Shown piece after piece: positions 23,667 to 34,196 of a stretch of 64,000 nt of DNA. The notes beneath the pieces were generated by a model. The model was not told where the DNA came from. It saw only the letters and a program-made list of their open reading frames with translations, and did not search any database. Within the stretch, counting starts at the first letter, position 1, and each line of letters begins with the position of its first letter. A program made the translations under genes and the position numbers. Source of the DNA: Acinonyx jubatus (taxonomy: Eukaryota > Chordata > Mammalia > Carnivora > Felidae); assembly GCF_027475565.1 (NCBI RefSeq), contig NC_069381.1:172615501-172679500 (forward strand), given 5' to 3'.

Positions 23667-24560
23667 GAAGCTGATCCTGAGAAGTAGGAAGCTGTTATAA
23701 CAAAAAACCAAAAATGTGGATGCAGCTTTGGAACTGGGTGATGGGTAAAAGCTGGAAGTGTTTTGAGGTACATGCTGAAAGAAGTGGAGATTGCTGTGAA
23801 GGTACTGCTCAAGGCAGTTCTGGTGAGGGTTCAGAAAGAAAAGAGGAGACCAAAGCCTCCATCTTCTTAGAGAATACATAAATAATCATGAACAGAATGT
23901 TGGTAGACATATGGATGGTAAAGGACATTCTGTTGAGGTCTCAGATGGAAATATAGGACGTGTTATTGAACAATGGAGAAAAGGTGATTCTTGTTATAAA
24001 GTGGGCAAAGAACTTGCCTGAATTGTATTTGTGTTTTAGTATTTTGTGGAGGGTAGAACTTGTAATTGATGAAATTGGATATTTGGCTGAGAAAATTTCT
24101 AAGCAAAGTGTTGAACAGTGGCTTGGTTCCTTCTAACTGATTATAGTAAAGTGTGAGAAGAAAAAAATGAATTGAAAAAGGAATTGGTAAACTAAAAAGA
24201 AACAGTACTTATAGATTTGGAACATTCTCAGCTTATCCATATAGCAGAGAATACTAAGGATGTGGACAAACAACCCTCTGCCAGTTTCAACTAAAGGGAT
24301 GGAGATGGGATGAAATGAAGGAAGGCTTTTGGACTTCTTAGTTCCCACAGGACTGGAACATAGTTATTTTGCTGTGTACGTGAAGTGTTCTTCAAGACTA
24401 GGGATAAATTATTCCAAAGGCAAAATCAGAGATCATCACGTGTGCCTCCTTGGTTTCAAAGTGGGATAGGGTGCCATCATCTTCGTTTGAATCAGACAGC
24501 AGTGCCCAGAGCATCATGGGGTGTAGGGCCACCTAGCAGAGCCTAGTTGGAGAGGGACAT
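23667..24560 (+). mobile_element. MaLR internal sequence, partial, plus
   Basis: Starts GAAGCTGATCCTGAGAAGTA and then has TTTGGAACTGGGTGATGGGT and AAAGCTGGAAGTGTTTTGAG, the known start of MaLR internal regions. I trace it to about 24560 by texture (GTTTGAATCAGACAGCAG..). No second LTR is seen before 24930, so the 3' part is lost. No intact open frame remains. Confidence 0.7.
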
Positions 24561-24930
24561 GACTGCCACTGTCATAATCAAAGACTTTTGTTTGTTCAGT
24601 ACTGTTAATAACCCCAAACTGTATCACACGTCTTACCTATAAGCTAAGAGAAAAGTATTAATCTTCTTTCTCCTTAAATTTGCAGATAAATATAATTAAT
24701 GGTAGATGTATAATAGGCAAAAGACAAGAAGATTAGGGAACTTGGGAGGAAATTTATTTGAGATATTGTTCTTATCTGCTGTGCCACCCATAATATTGAG
24801 TACTTATGTTTATTCTTATTTATTCTTATGAATCAATTTATATTTATTCAGTGTCTCGTGGGGAATTCCAGAGTACTGTTTATAAATATTTTTAAAAAAT
24901 TTTAAAGGCTTTGTGATTAAAATGCATTTC
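24561..24930. other. AT-rich spacer
   Basis: Nothing recognised. The last 30 bases form the first copy of the target sequence repeated after the next SINE. Confidence 0.5.
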
Positions 24931-25159
24931 GGGGCGCCTGGGTGGCTCAGTCGGTTAAGCGTCCGACTTCAGCTCAGGTCATGATCTCGCGGTCCGTGGG
25001 TTCCAGCCCCGCGTCGGGCTCTGTGCTGACAGCTCAGAGCCTGGAGCCTATTTCAGATTCTGTGTCTCCCTCTTTCTCTGACCCTCCCCTGTTCATGCTC
25101 TCTCTCTGTCTAAAAAATAAATAAATGTTAAAAAAAAAAAAAAAATTTAAAAAAAAATT
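24931..25159 (+). mobile_element. CAN SINE, plus (first of a doublet)
   Basis: Near-consensus head GGGGCGCCTGGGTGGCTCAG. Flanked by a 30-bp direct repeat differing at one base: 24901-24930 and 25160-25189, both ending AAAATGCATTTC. Confidence 0.96.
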
Positions 25160-25189
25160 TTTAAAGACTTTGTGATTAAAATGCATTTC

Positions 25190-25408
25190 GGGGCGCCTGG
25201 GTGGCTCAGTCGGTTAAGCGTCCGACTTTGGCTCACGTCATGATCTCACAGTCTGTGGGTTCGAGCCCCGTGTCGGGCACTATGCTGACAGCTCAGAGCC
25301 TGGAGCCTGCTTCCGATTCTGTGTCTCCCTCTCTCTCTGCCCCTCCCCTGCTCATGCTGTGTCTCTCTCTGTCTCAAAAATAAATAAAACATTTAAAAAA
25401 ATTTTTTT
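25190..25408 (+). mobile_element. CAN SINE, plus (second of a doublet), 67 bp from GULP1 acceptor
   Basis: Starts directly after the second target copy. A third, shorter copy AAATGCATTTCC follows at 25409-25420. The body differs from the first SINE at many sites (for example GGCTCACGTC versus AGCTCAGGTC), so it is not a recent tandem duplicate. Its 3' end lies just upstream of the branch-point/polypyrimidine zone of the first GULP1 coding exon. Confidence 0.96.
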
Positions 25409-25460
25409 AAATGCATTTCCATAAAAGAGGTTCGTCAATGTTTCTTTTTGCTTGAATATT

Positions 25461-25475
25461 TTTTTTTTTTTATAG
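25461..25475 (+). promoter_or_regulatory. GULP1: GULP1 exon A splice acceptor
   Basis: A T-only tract followed by ATAG, with exon sequence from 25476. It lies within the 67 bp of non-SINE sequence left between the SINE doublet and the exon. Confidence 0.8.
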
Positions 25476-25519
25476 GATATCAAGTGTGATTGAACTCAAC
25501 GTCTGTTTGGCTGATCATC
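25476..25519 (+). other. GULP1: GULP1 5'UTR portion of first coding exon
   Basis: This is non-coding sequence between the splice acceptor (long T tract, then TATAG ending at 25475) and the ATG at 25520. It contains a TGA at 25487-25489 in frame with the ATG and no upstream ATG. Translation therefore cannot extend upstream in this exon, which supports the chosen start. The earlier 5'UTR exon(s) and promoter are not in the window. I infer that this is an internal exon from its acceptor-like upstream border. Confidence 0.8.
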
Positions 25520-25547
25520 ATGAATCGTGCTTTTAGCAGAAAGAAAG
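25520..25547 (+). CDS. GULP1: GULP1 coding exon A: codons 1-9 plus first base of codon 10
   Basis: GULP1 is the mammalian CED-6 orthologue, a cytosolic adaptor. Its PTB domain binds NPxY motifs in engulfment receptors and LRP1-type receptors, and it acts in clearance of apoptotic cells and in endosomal trafficking. This exon reads MNRAFSRKK and then leaves one G (phase 1), followed by a consensus GTAAGT donor at 25548. The basic N-terminus matches my memory of mammalian GULP1. The start has A at -3 and an in-frame TGA 33 bases upstream. The acceptor has a strong polypyrimidine tract (about 25461-25472). Two CAN SINEs end 67 bp upstream of the exon. The exon is far too short to identify alone; joined with the exon at 31982 it gives a clear 30-residue GULP1 N-terminus. 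Confidence 0.9.
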
Positions 25548-25941
25548 GTAAGTGTTCACATTTAAAGGACCTGGGGGTCAATTCAATATTACTATGAAAA
25601 TCATAGTAATGATTTTCTAGTAATAGTATTTACTATTAACTGATGTAAAGGAATCAGTTTTTCGTATTATCAAATCACATGGTTCAGGAATGAGGTTAGA
25701 ATAGAGTAACACACATCTGCAAACATTGCTAATTAACCTTCTTGGGTTATCACCCTGATGAAAGAGTGGATTTGTTTAATACGTTTAATTCAAAATACAC
25801 TTATGACAGTGTGTTCTCTGGCAATTTTATTCTGTGGTGTGAAATTGCAAAAAATAAAGTGATCTCAAGCTAGTCCTACTAGATAGCATAGCTGTATAAT
25901 ACTAAATTCCCTGGACTTAATAAAAATTTACCATGATTTAA

Positions 25942-26161
25942 TTTTTTAATGCTTATTTATTTTTGAGAAAGAGAGAGAGAGAGAGAGACAGTGTGGGAAT
26001 GGTGGAGGGGCTGAGAGAGGGAGACACAAAATCTGAAGCAGACTCCAGGCTCTGAGCTGTCAGTATAGAGCCTGATGCTGTGGGGCTCGAACTCACGAAC
26101 TGTGAGACTGTGATCTGAGCCGAAGTTAGATGCTCCATTGACGGAGTCACCCAGGCAGCCC
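25942..26161 (-). mobile_element. CAN SINE, minus
   Basis: 18-bp target duplication AAATTTACCATGATTTAA (25924-25941) versus AAATTTACCATGGTTTAA (26162-26179). Ends GGAGTCACCCAGGCAGCCC. Opposite in orientation to the doublet upstream of exon A. Confidence 0.95.
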
Positions 26162-26179
26162 AAATTTACCATGGTTTAA

Positions 26180-27544
26180 ATTCATGCTTCTGCATGTCTG
26201 CACATGCTTCACTCTTTATTGAATAACCTGCGAGGCTTGATGGTAGGTAAATTGATAACAATGAGGCTAAAATAACTTTGTTATTAATTTTCAGGCAGGG
26301 ATTTAAAATAAATATAAATGTAGTATATCATAATTATCAGCATAGGAATGAAAGAAGCAGCTAGTTAAATGCTGTTTTTTTAAGGGGCAGGAAAACATGG
26401 CATTTGACGAATGTTTCATGATGCACTCAGGAAAATTTGCAAAATTTGATAGTTTTACGTAGTTCAGTGAAGTTAAAATAATGTATCCTTGTCTTTTTGT
26501 AAGGAGCTGTCTGGTGCTGGACACAAGGCTCTGCCCTATTTAATATGCTATCAGTGAATTGAGAGAGAATAATTAAATAGTCATACTCAAGTTCATAAGT
26601 GATTGAAAGCAGAAATACATGAACTGATGTGGTAGAATTACAGATATGTGGGGCTGAAATGACCAGTTGGGTCATATTCCACACTATAAACTTAATAAGA
26701 TCATGTAAATTGCCAAATGTGGGTCCAGAAAATTGAACACTTTCATTTTTACTTATATACTGTTATTATTTGGAAGATGCACCTTAAATTCTATGTGGGT
26801 AAAAAATGACTAAAGAATTAAGTCAACAGCGTGTATGAAAGGTTCTAGTTAATTTTCTAATGTATGAATAATGGACAGTCCAGAACCACGAAGTAGATTG
26901 TTCTCTTCCATTCCATGAAGTCTGGCATAGTGTGTTCTCTCTTTAAAGGACTGATTGACACATTGTGACATGCACAGATGAGAAAGGCTGGGGTGACTTC
27001 AGGGCTTTCAACCTAGAACAGGAAGTATGGCTGAGAACCCTTGGTGTGGTCTTTCAGTGTTTGGAGGACTGTCTTGTGGTCGTGGGACTAAGTTTAATAC
27101 AGATCATATGAGTACAAATTACAAGGTCATTGATATAATGCAGGAAAAAATTCCAACAAAGTTGTGCAAGCATATCATAGAATTGCTTGAAGTACAAACT
27201 TTTTTTTTTTGTTTTGGAAGTGAGAAGTGTTCAAACATTTGGCTGTGGTACAGAGGATTGATGTATTCAGTAGGGATTTAGGTAATGTGAACTTTCAGGC
27301 ACTTTTCAACCCTGGGAAACTGGGAATTTATTATTTTGATTATTTTTCTGAATAAGGGGAAGGCAAAATAATATTGATTATGGTCTGCAGCTTGCATCAG
27401 ATTTAAAACATACACTGGAAGTAAAATAATGTTTCATTTTTAATTATTTTACTAGCAAAAAAAGAATCTGGAAATAATCCTATGATACATATAAGTATTT
27501 TTAATGAAGTAATAAAAATCTTACATCACAACTTGTCCCTTTAA
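26180..27544. other. Intronic stretch, nothing recognised
   Basis: AT-rich. Short open frames at 26303-26684 (minus) and 27027-27281 (plus) have no recognisable features. Confidence 0.45.
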
Positions 27545-27559
27545 TATTATCTTTTTTTT

Positions 27560-27594
27560 ATTTTTTAAATGTTTATTTACTTTGAGAGAGAGAC

Positions 27595-27625
<31 letters not shown>

Positions 27626-27798
27626 GAGTGCATGAGGCAGGATAGAGGCAGAGAGGGAGGAAGACACAGAATCTGAAGCAGGCTTCAGGCTCCAAGCTAT
27701 CAGCACAGAGCCAGACGTGGGGCTCGAACCCACGAACTGCGAGATCATGACCCAAGCTGAAGTCGGACGCTTAACCGACTGAGCCACCCAGGCACCCC
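27560..27798 (-). mobile_element. CAN SINE, minus (first of a triplet)
   Basis: GA/CAGAGA tract, then GGGGCTCGAACCCACGAACT, and the end GAGCCACCCAGGCACCCC. Flanked by TATTATCTTTTTTTT (from 27545) and TATTATCTTATTTTT (27801-27815). Confidence 0.94.
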
Positions 27799-27815
27799 TT
27801 TATTATCTTATTTTT

Positions 27816-28005
27816 AATGTTTATTTATTTTTGAGAGAGAGACAGAGTGCGAGTGAGGGAGGGGCAGGGAGAGAGGGAAACACAGAATCTAAAGCAGCCT
27901 TCAGGCTCTGAGCTGTCAGCACAGTGGGCTTGAACCCACGAACCCCGAGATCGTGACCTGAGCCCAAGTCAGACGCTTAACTGACTGAGCACCCAGGCAC
28001 CCCCA
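27816..28005 (-). mobile_element. CAN SINE, minus (second of a triplet)
   Basis: Somewhat shorter, missing part of the middle (CAGCACAGTGGGCTTG). Flanked by identical 15-mers TATTATCTTATTTTT at 27801-27815 and 28006-28020, the same target used by its neighbour. Confidence 0.94.
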
Positions 28006-28034
28006 TATTATCTTATTTTTAAAAAACATTTCTA

Positions 28035-28246
28035 GGTGCGCCTGGGTGGCTCAGTCAGTTAAGCAGCCGACTTCGGCTCAGGTCATGATGTCATGGTCCG
28101 TGAGTTCGAGCCCCGCGTTGGGCTCTGTGCTGCCAGCTCAGAGCCTGGAGCCTGTTTCAGATTCTGTGTCTCCCTCTCTCTCTGCCCCTCCCCTGTTCAT
28201 GCTCTGTCTCTCTCTGTCTCAAAAATAAATAAACGTTAAAAAAAAG
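28035..28246 (+). mobile_element. CAN SINE, plus (third of a triplet)
   Basis: Near-consensus head GTGCGCCTGGGTGGCTCAG. Target repeat ACATTTCTAG before and TCACTTCTAG after. Head-to-head arrangement with the two minus copies, giving a 30-bp-loop inverted repeat. Confidence 0.95.
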
Positions 28247-28260
28247 AAAATCACTTCTAG

Positions 28261-29497
28261 ACTCTTTTTATTTGCTTACATTTCCTTTTCTCATGGTTTT
28301 AAAGTTGAAACTCCCTATTTCTAATTTCTCTTTAGTTGAAGAGGATTTTGGAGTTTTTCATAGAGAAATCCCAAGTAACCAGCAATAGTATATTTGTTTC
28401 ATTTGACGACAGTGGAAATATAGCCATGGGGAAAACTGGACTGATTTAGAGAATCAGGAAAGAGAAGCATTTGTTCTTTCCTGCTTTGCCTCATTCTCTT
28501 TAAAACGTTTCTTTTTTTTTCCCTCCAAGTTTAATGACTAAATTTCCTTATCAGGAAATTACTGATCAATATTTTACTCTAATTCCAAGTTAGAATTGAT
28601 ACCAGAAGTTCTACCTACTTACTAATCAATTCTGACTGTCACTTAGTGAGGTTGTTAAAGGAAGAATTCTTAGAGCCTCTGCTGCTAGTTTCAACCAATA
28701 GCACTATTTGGTTGAATTTTAATTTGAGTTGGAAAAATTGAATTTTATGAGAGAAGTCCTACATCTTGACAATCGGGAGCTGTAATTGTACCCCTAGAGA
28801 ATATATTATTCAGTCATATTTCCAATAACTAACGTCAGCACACACTGTATATTCTACTTAAAGTTTCAATCAGTAAAAACTCATCTCTTCTTTCATAATT
28901 GTCCAATTTACTTGGTTATCACATGCAACCTTACTAAATTGTCCTGTACCTCAGAAGCCTGTGGAAAAGAGATCATCTTAAATTCAAACATATATTTTTT
29001 TCTTGTTATCAACCTTTCCAATTAGTATGTTGTCTGGTATTCTTTGGTTGAATTACCGGTGACTTCACTGATTTTCTTTGTAAATGCTCTCTCTAATGCT
29101 ACAGATTCTAAAAAAGAGTGAATGTATTAGAATTGCATCATTGTGGACTATTTTGAAGAGATCTATAAAAATTAGTCTAACCTTATAATCATTGATTATT
29201 GAATGAATGTATTTGTTCTATAGCTCCTTTCTTATTTTAGCTTTCTCTTTGAGTTTTTACAATCCTATAATAAATTCATTACATCAAAAATGAATAATTT
29301 AGTAAGAAAACATAAAATATTGAATGTGAATGCATGTGATTAAATAATTCAACCCGATGCTCTTTATTTTCTTTATCAGTTGACAAACTGATGAGTAGAT
29401 ATAATCATAGCATCGCAGTTAAAATTTAATATATAAGTATGATTTCCCTTTTTTAACCCATTCACATGCAGGCATTCACCCAACACCATTTTGTTTT
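28261..29497. other. Intronic stretch, nothing recognised
   Basis: AT-rich and unique-looking. Confidence 0.45.
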
Positions 29498-29510
29498 AAA
29501 TTTGATATAC

Positions 29511-29727
29511 TAAGGGCACCTAGGTGCCTCAGTCAGTTAAGCTTCCAACTCTTGATTTCGGTTCAGGTCATGATCTGAGCTCAGGGTTCATGAGTTCGAG
29601 CCCTGCGTTGTTGGGCTCTGTGCTGACAACGTGGAGCCTGCTTTAGATTCTCTCTCTCCTTCTCTCTCTCTACCCCTCCTCTGCTTACATTCTCTCTCCC
29701 AAAATAAATAAATAAACTTAAAAAAAT
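29511..29727 (+). mobile_element. CAN SINE, plus
   Basis: Diverged head AGGGCACCTAGGTGCCTCAG. Target repeat AAATTTGATATAC (29498-29510) versus AAAGTTGATATAC (29728-29740). Confidence 0.94.
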
Positions 29728-29740
29728 AAAGTTGATATAC

Positions 29741-31970
29741 CCAAAGTAGATGCTTTCAATATGCTAAGCTCTGGTGATACAGTAATAATGAACTTCCTGC
29801 ATCGTTCTTGGTGAGCTCTTAATCTAAGTGCATTTTGAACACAGATTTATTGACCTAGCAGTCAGAGTGGTTTGATACTTGCCAAGTATTTTGAAATGTT
29901 GGCATTTCATTTATGTGACTGTTTACTCTTGAGTTAGTGATTACAGTTTAATTTCAAGGAAGGGGGCACATTCCGGAGTGTCTGTGTTCCTGTTTCTATA
30001 TACCAGTGTACCAGTTCCATATATCTAATTGCTCCTATTGGCATAGATAGATAGTGACCGGGAACCATCATCTGTACTCACTCTTCAAGGTCAGTCACAT
30101 CTAAATGAATTAATATAAAGAGTTTTATTCTGTTAGTTTTTCCTTCTGCCAAAGTATAAATTAGGATGACTAAGGATGTGTTTTAGAAATCTTTCAGGTG
30201 TTATAAGTATACTGCCTGTACTAGGGGTATGTAATGAACAACCACTAAACCATCATCTCGTGACGATGTGGATGTAGATTTTTTGTCATTGTGACAACTG
30301 CGGCTTCTCCACTGGTAATTTAACATTGTGAATATTTTAGTCTGTCATCAGTAACAGCTGGATGTAACTACCCTTTTTCTAGGTCACTGCAATACAAGAC
30401 TAGAATGGAAGTAGTATCATCAGTTTTCAAATAATAGTAGCTTATAGGAGAAAGCAATTATCCCTCTGCCTCAGGATTGGAATGGACCATTATATTCAGA
30501 TTTAGACTTTATATACTTCTGAGCAGTGTCATGTATCTTAGAAAAGGAGACATGAGAATAATTGAGTTAAGGGGCTACAAAAAGAAATTAGATTTTTTTT
30601 TTTTTTAGGTTTCCTAAAAGCAGATCTTTGTTTTTATTATCTTGATGTTTTTATTGTTCTGGTGTATAGCATTGTGATTAATTTCTTTTAATATACAAGT
30701 GCAATATAGTATCCCAAATCTAAGTACAAATTATTCTTGAATTAATCATTTCACCATTTAGTAGCAGTCATAAAGAGAAAACTGTAATTAAAATGAAAAT
30801 CCTTATAGGAAATAAAAATTTTCTACGTTAATACAATGTCGATATGCTTTTTTGAAGCTTAGAATGTGTTGCTTCTCAACATACTTCACCCATGCACAAC
30901 TATCACAGTCAGAAATAGCCCTAAGGTGCACCATGAGCTTGGGATTTTATTGATCCCTCATGTTTTTTCTCAGAAGTTCTTGTGAACATTGTACCCCATA
31001 AACATGTTTAATTTAAATATAGTGCATTATTTTCCAAATGGTATAAAGTAATTGACATTCCGGAAAGATAGGCCTTTTTCTCTTTGTCCTCACAATCCCC
31101 CAGTTTGAGAAGAACACATTAAAGATACCAAACTAGTTTCTGTTAACATCATTTTCAAATGTTCTGAATTGAATGTTAAAAATACTTCATTAGTAATCTA
31201 TTTCTTTTCAGTACGTACTTATTTACTATTTTTCATGGTGAAATACATCTTTCATTCTATTCTGTTCATAGTATTGATTCTAAACGTTTTAATTCTGTGA
31301 GGAGTAAAATACAAAACTCTACTAAAGGAAACAATGGTTTTTGAAGATTGAGAAGTTTTACAACAAACAAATGCAATTTCGAAAATGTAGTCAAATATGA
31401 TTAGTTTAACATTTTTTTGCTTTTTCTTCACTTATACAGTCCACAAAATATTTTGGAAGATATGTGGAATATGTAAATACAATCCAAAATTGAATGAAAA
31501 ATATTTTTCTATTTCTAACAATAATATGCAATACAAATTATTTTCAATATGTTTTATTCTTTTAGTCACTTTGTTTTTAATATTCTCTTAAACTAATCTA
31601 AGGACTATTTGAAAGGTTGAAGATTTATTGATTAGGGAACTTTTAAAAAAACTGTTAATCATGAGAGTATGAAAGGAAATGAGAAAGATATCACATAATC
31701 ACATAATTGATGTAACTACTTGTAGTTCACTGAGTTGTTACTTTTTAAAGGGTCTTTTAAATCAAGCCTATAGCTTATTATGGTCTTTTTATCCCAAGTT
31801 TGTTTACACTTTCCAGCTACATTGTTTTTATATCTGACTAGTTATTCTTTCTCAATTTAGCAAAAGAATCATGATTTAGAATTGCTCCCACCCATATCAC
31901 ACTCCTTACATATGCTAATGAATGAATATGACACCCTTAGAACGTATAATTTAATTTAACACTGTGTGTT
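29741..31970. other. GULP1: Intronic stretch before GULP1 exon B, SINE-free
   Basis: AT-rich, with no SINE within 2.2 kb upstream of the exon. A T run lies at 30592-30606. No gene seen. Confidence 0.5.
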
Positions 31971-31981
31971 CTTCATTGCAG

Positions 31982-32043
31982 ACAAAACATGGATGCATAC
32001 GCCTGAAGCTTTATCAAAACATTACATTCCCTATAATGCAAAG
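31982..32043 (+). CDS. GULP1: GULP1 coding exon B: end of codon 10 to codon 30
   Basis: The G carried over from the previous exon plus AC here makes Asp10. The exon then encodes KTWMHTPEALSK followed by HYIPYNAK and stops at a codon boundary (phase 0) before GTAAAA at 32044. The acceptor is a pyrimidine-rich tract ending TTCATTGCAG at 31981. The exon is 62 bp. It covers the stretch leading into the PTB domain, which in family members starts at about the next residues (FLGSTEVEQ in mammalian GULP1). I recall Phe at residue 24 in the human protein where this copy has Tyr; that is from memory. No frameshift or stop is present. I did not find the following exon in the remaining 32 kb, in keeping with the very large introns known for this gene. 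Confidence 0.92.
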
Positions 32044-32268
32044 GTAAAATAGTTTATATGATATTATTGAATTTATTTTTTGTTATATTATTATTATTAA
32101 ATTCATGGTCAGTCTTAGAAAGATTGCTTATGCATTGGCATTTCCTAGTAGATGATCCCTGAAAAAAAATTGCATAAATAATTTTGTAATGGATAGTATG
32201 GGAAATGATTTTTCTCTCCAAATAAGTTAATTCTTTTTTTGCCCTGTCACTCCAAGTAAGGGATTATT

Positions 32269-32502
32269 ATTATTAAAAAAAACTTTTTTAATGTTTATTT
32301 TTGAGAGAGAAAGAGAAAGAGAGAGAGAGACAGAGAGAGCACAAGGGGGGAAGGGCAGAGAGAGGGAGACAGAATCTGTAGCAGGCTCCAGGCTCTGAGC
32401 TGACAGCACAGAGCCTGATGCGGGGATCGAACCCATGAACGGTGAGATCATGACCTTAGGCAAAGTTGGATGCTTAACTGACTGAGCCACCCCGGTGCCC
32501 CC
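32269..32502 (-). mobile_element. CAN SINE, minus, about 225 bp after GULP1 exon B
   Basis: GA tract at about 32303-32340. Ends GAGCCACCCCGGTGCCCCC. Candidate imperfect target repeat AAGTAAGGGATTATTA versus AAATATGTGATTATTT. Confidence 0.93.
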
Positions 32503-34190
32503 AAATATGTGATTATTTTATTTAATTATAAAGAGTATTCTTTATAATTTCTGTCAGTCATGTATGTATTTTCTTCACATGATTTTGGCTATCATTGAAA
32601 TTAATTTGTAATATCATGGCCTATAGGAAATAAAATAACCAACAAATTAGCATCCTTTAAAAGCACTTTAATGTTGAATTACACAGCAGAATATAAAAAC
32701 CTAACGTGATAATGAGAGAAATGAGCTACAATTTTAATGAATTCAATTATCATTCAAAACAAGAAAGACGAAACTTAAACTATTAAGAAAACAGAAAAAG
32801 AGCACATTATTTTACTTTTTCGTTTAGTTTTCTTCATTTTAATAGAGAAATAGAAACAATCTATGCCCCATATCTTCAGAGATTTGATTCATTGTCAATG
32901 TTGGAAAAGTGGACAAATAAACAAATGCACTTTGTGAAAATGTCTTTACAAGATAGGTGTTATTTTAGAAATAGGGAGCACAAAACCTAAAATAAGATTT
33001 CAGAGTAATCTGAGTCTAAACTTGTAAGATACAGGAGAGAAAGTTGCACTGGGAACATGCAAGTGGGTCTGACTTAAACAACTGACCTTTGGACACAACA
33101 GAAAATGATAATGTTATTTTTATAAGGGGACTTAAGGATTTATGGATTAGTAAACTACATATGTATAATGAGAAGAGGTATGAGGAATTATTTTAGGAAT
33201 AATTTTAGAAAAAACATTTATTGAACAGAAAGTCAATGCTATTTAATAGAGAACCTCTTGAGTGCTAGTCTGAGTCTGAATCACAGGAAGATGCATTACA
33301 AGGCCATCTAGAGGCCTGTCCAGAGCGGTTGCTCAACAGTGAGATTTGTAGTACAGCAACTCAATTTTTTCTTGCTGACTTCATAGCAAAGAAATGCTCT
33401 AAAATATTTTTGGTGTAAAACTAATATACTTGAAATCATTGCAATGCTTAGGAATTTCCCTGTAATGTTACCCTGAAGATGAATAGCCATGATTTAGTAT
33501 GAAAAGTTTAGTTAGCTGAATGAGAAAAATTTAGTTAATATTATCTCTCTTCCACAGATATTTCTCATATTAACTATTGAGAAACTATATGAAAAGTATA
33601 GAGAAAAAAAATTAATCCTGAAGACCACTATTATTTTAAAATGCATGCTCAATATCTTGATCATACTAGAGTCATATCTTTAAAGGAAAATCACCACATA
33701 TTATTATTTTTATATATATCTCAGTTTGAAAGACTGGTTTATAAAGCATTAAAAGATTCTAATTAGAACTACCCTTAACCTTAACTGCAGTATGAACAGT
33801 GGAGATCTGCTTGTCTACATGGAAAAATTGCATGTGCTAATTCACAGGTGCATAACAAGTATAAGGCATTCCACATGCAGTAGAGGGAGGGGACAGGAAC
33901 ATCTTTCCAGACTGGGGTCAGTAAATTATAAGAGCAGGTCAATTTTCTCCATTCTAATATGGCCTCTTGAGTAATAATAAATGTCATGTATACCAAGTAG
34001 TGTTAAAACTATTTGAAGAACATTATTTTTTTCTGCATTCCTTTTTTGTTTTTTTGTGGGACATTTAAAATTCATCATTAGTATTTATTTTTGAACATTT
34101 TTTGTATTTCTTTAGTATACATGCCATTTGAAAACCAAATCCATGTCCATAGGAAGTACCTTAGCACAACAACAACAACAACAAATGCAG
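32503..34190. other. Intronic stretch, nothing recognised
   Basis: AT-rich. A short AAC repeat lies at about 34168-34186. No credible open frame. Confidence 0.45.
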
Positions 34191-34196
34191 ACTCTT

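Larger units (their letters stand above)
1..25475 (+). other. GULP1: Upstream GULP1 intron (partial, 3' part)
   Basis: I infer that this is intronic because the first coding exon is preceded by a splice acceptor and the whole stretch is AT-rich, CpG-poor and packed with repeats. There is no CpG-island promoter. An unrecognised non-coding 5'UTR exon inside it cannot be excluded by eye. Confidence 0.6.
25548..31981 (+). other. GULP1: GULP1 intron between coding exons A and B (6434 bp)
   Basis: The intron begins GTAAGT and ends TTGCAG. It is a phase 1 intron. It holds one minus-strand CAN SINE near its start, a three-SINE cluster at 27.5-28.25 kb and one plus-strand SINE at 29.5 kb. The rest is AT-rich sequence in which I recognise no gene. 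Confidence 0.88.

Noticed and set aside
24942..25383. A recurring 60-80 residue protein (MAQSVKRPTSAQVMIS.. ending LCLSLSQK) encoded at many places, as if a gene family
   Set aside because: Every copy lies inside a CAN SINE, in the frame opened by the tRNA-derived head and closed in the A-rich tail. It is translation of the repeat, not a gene.
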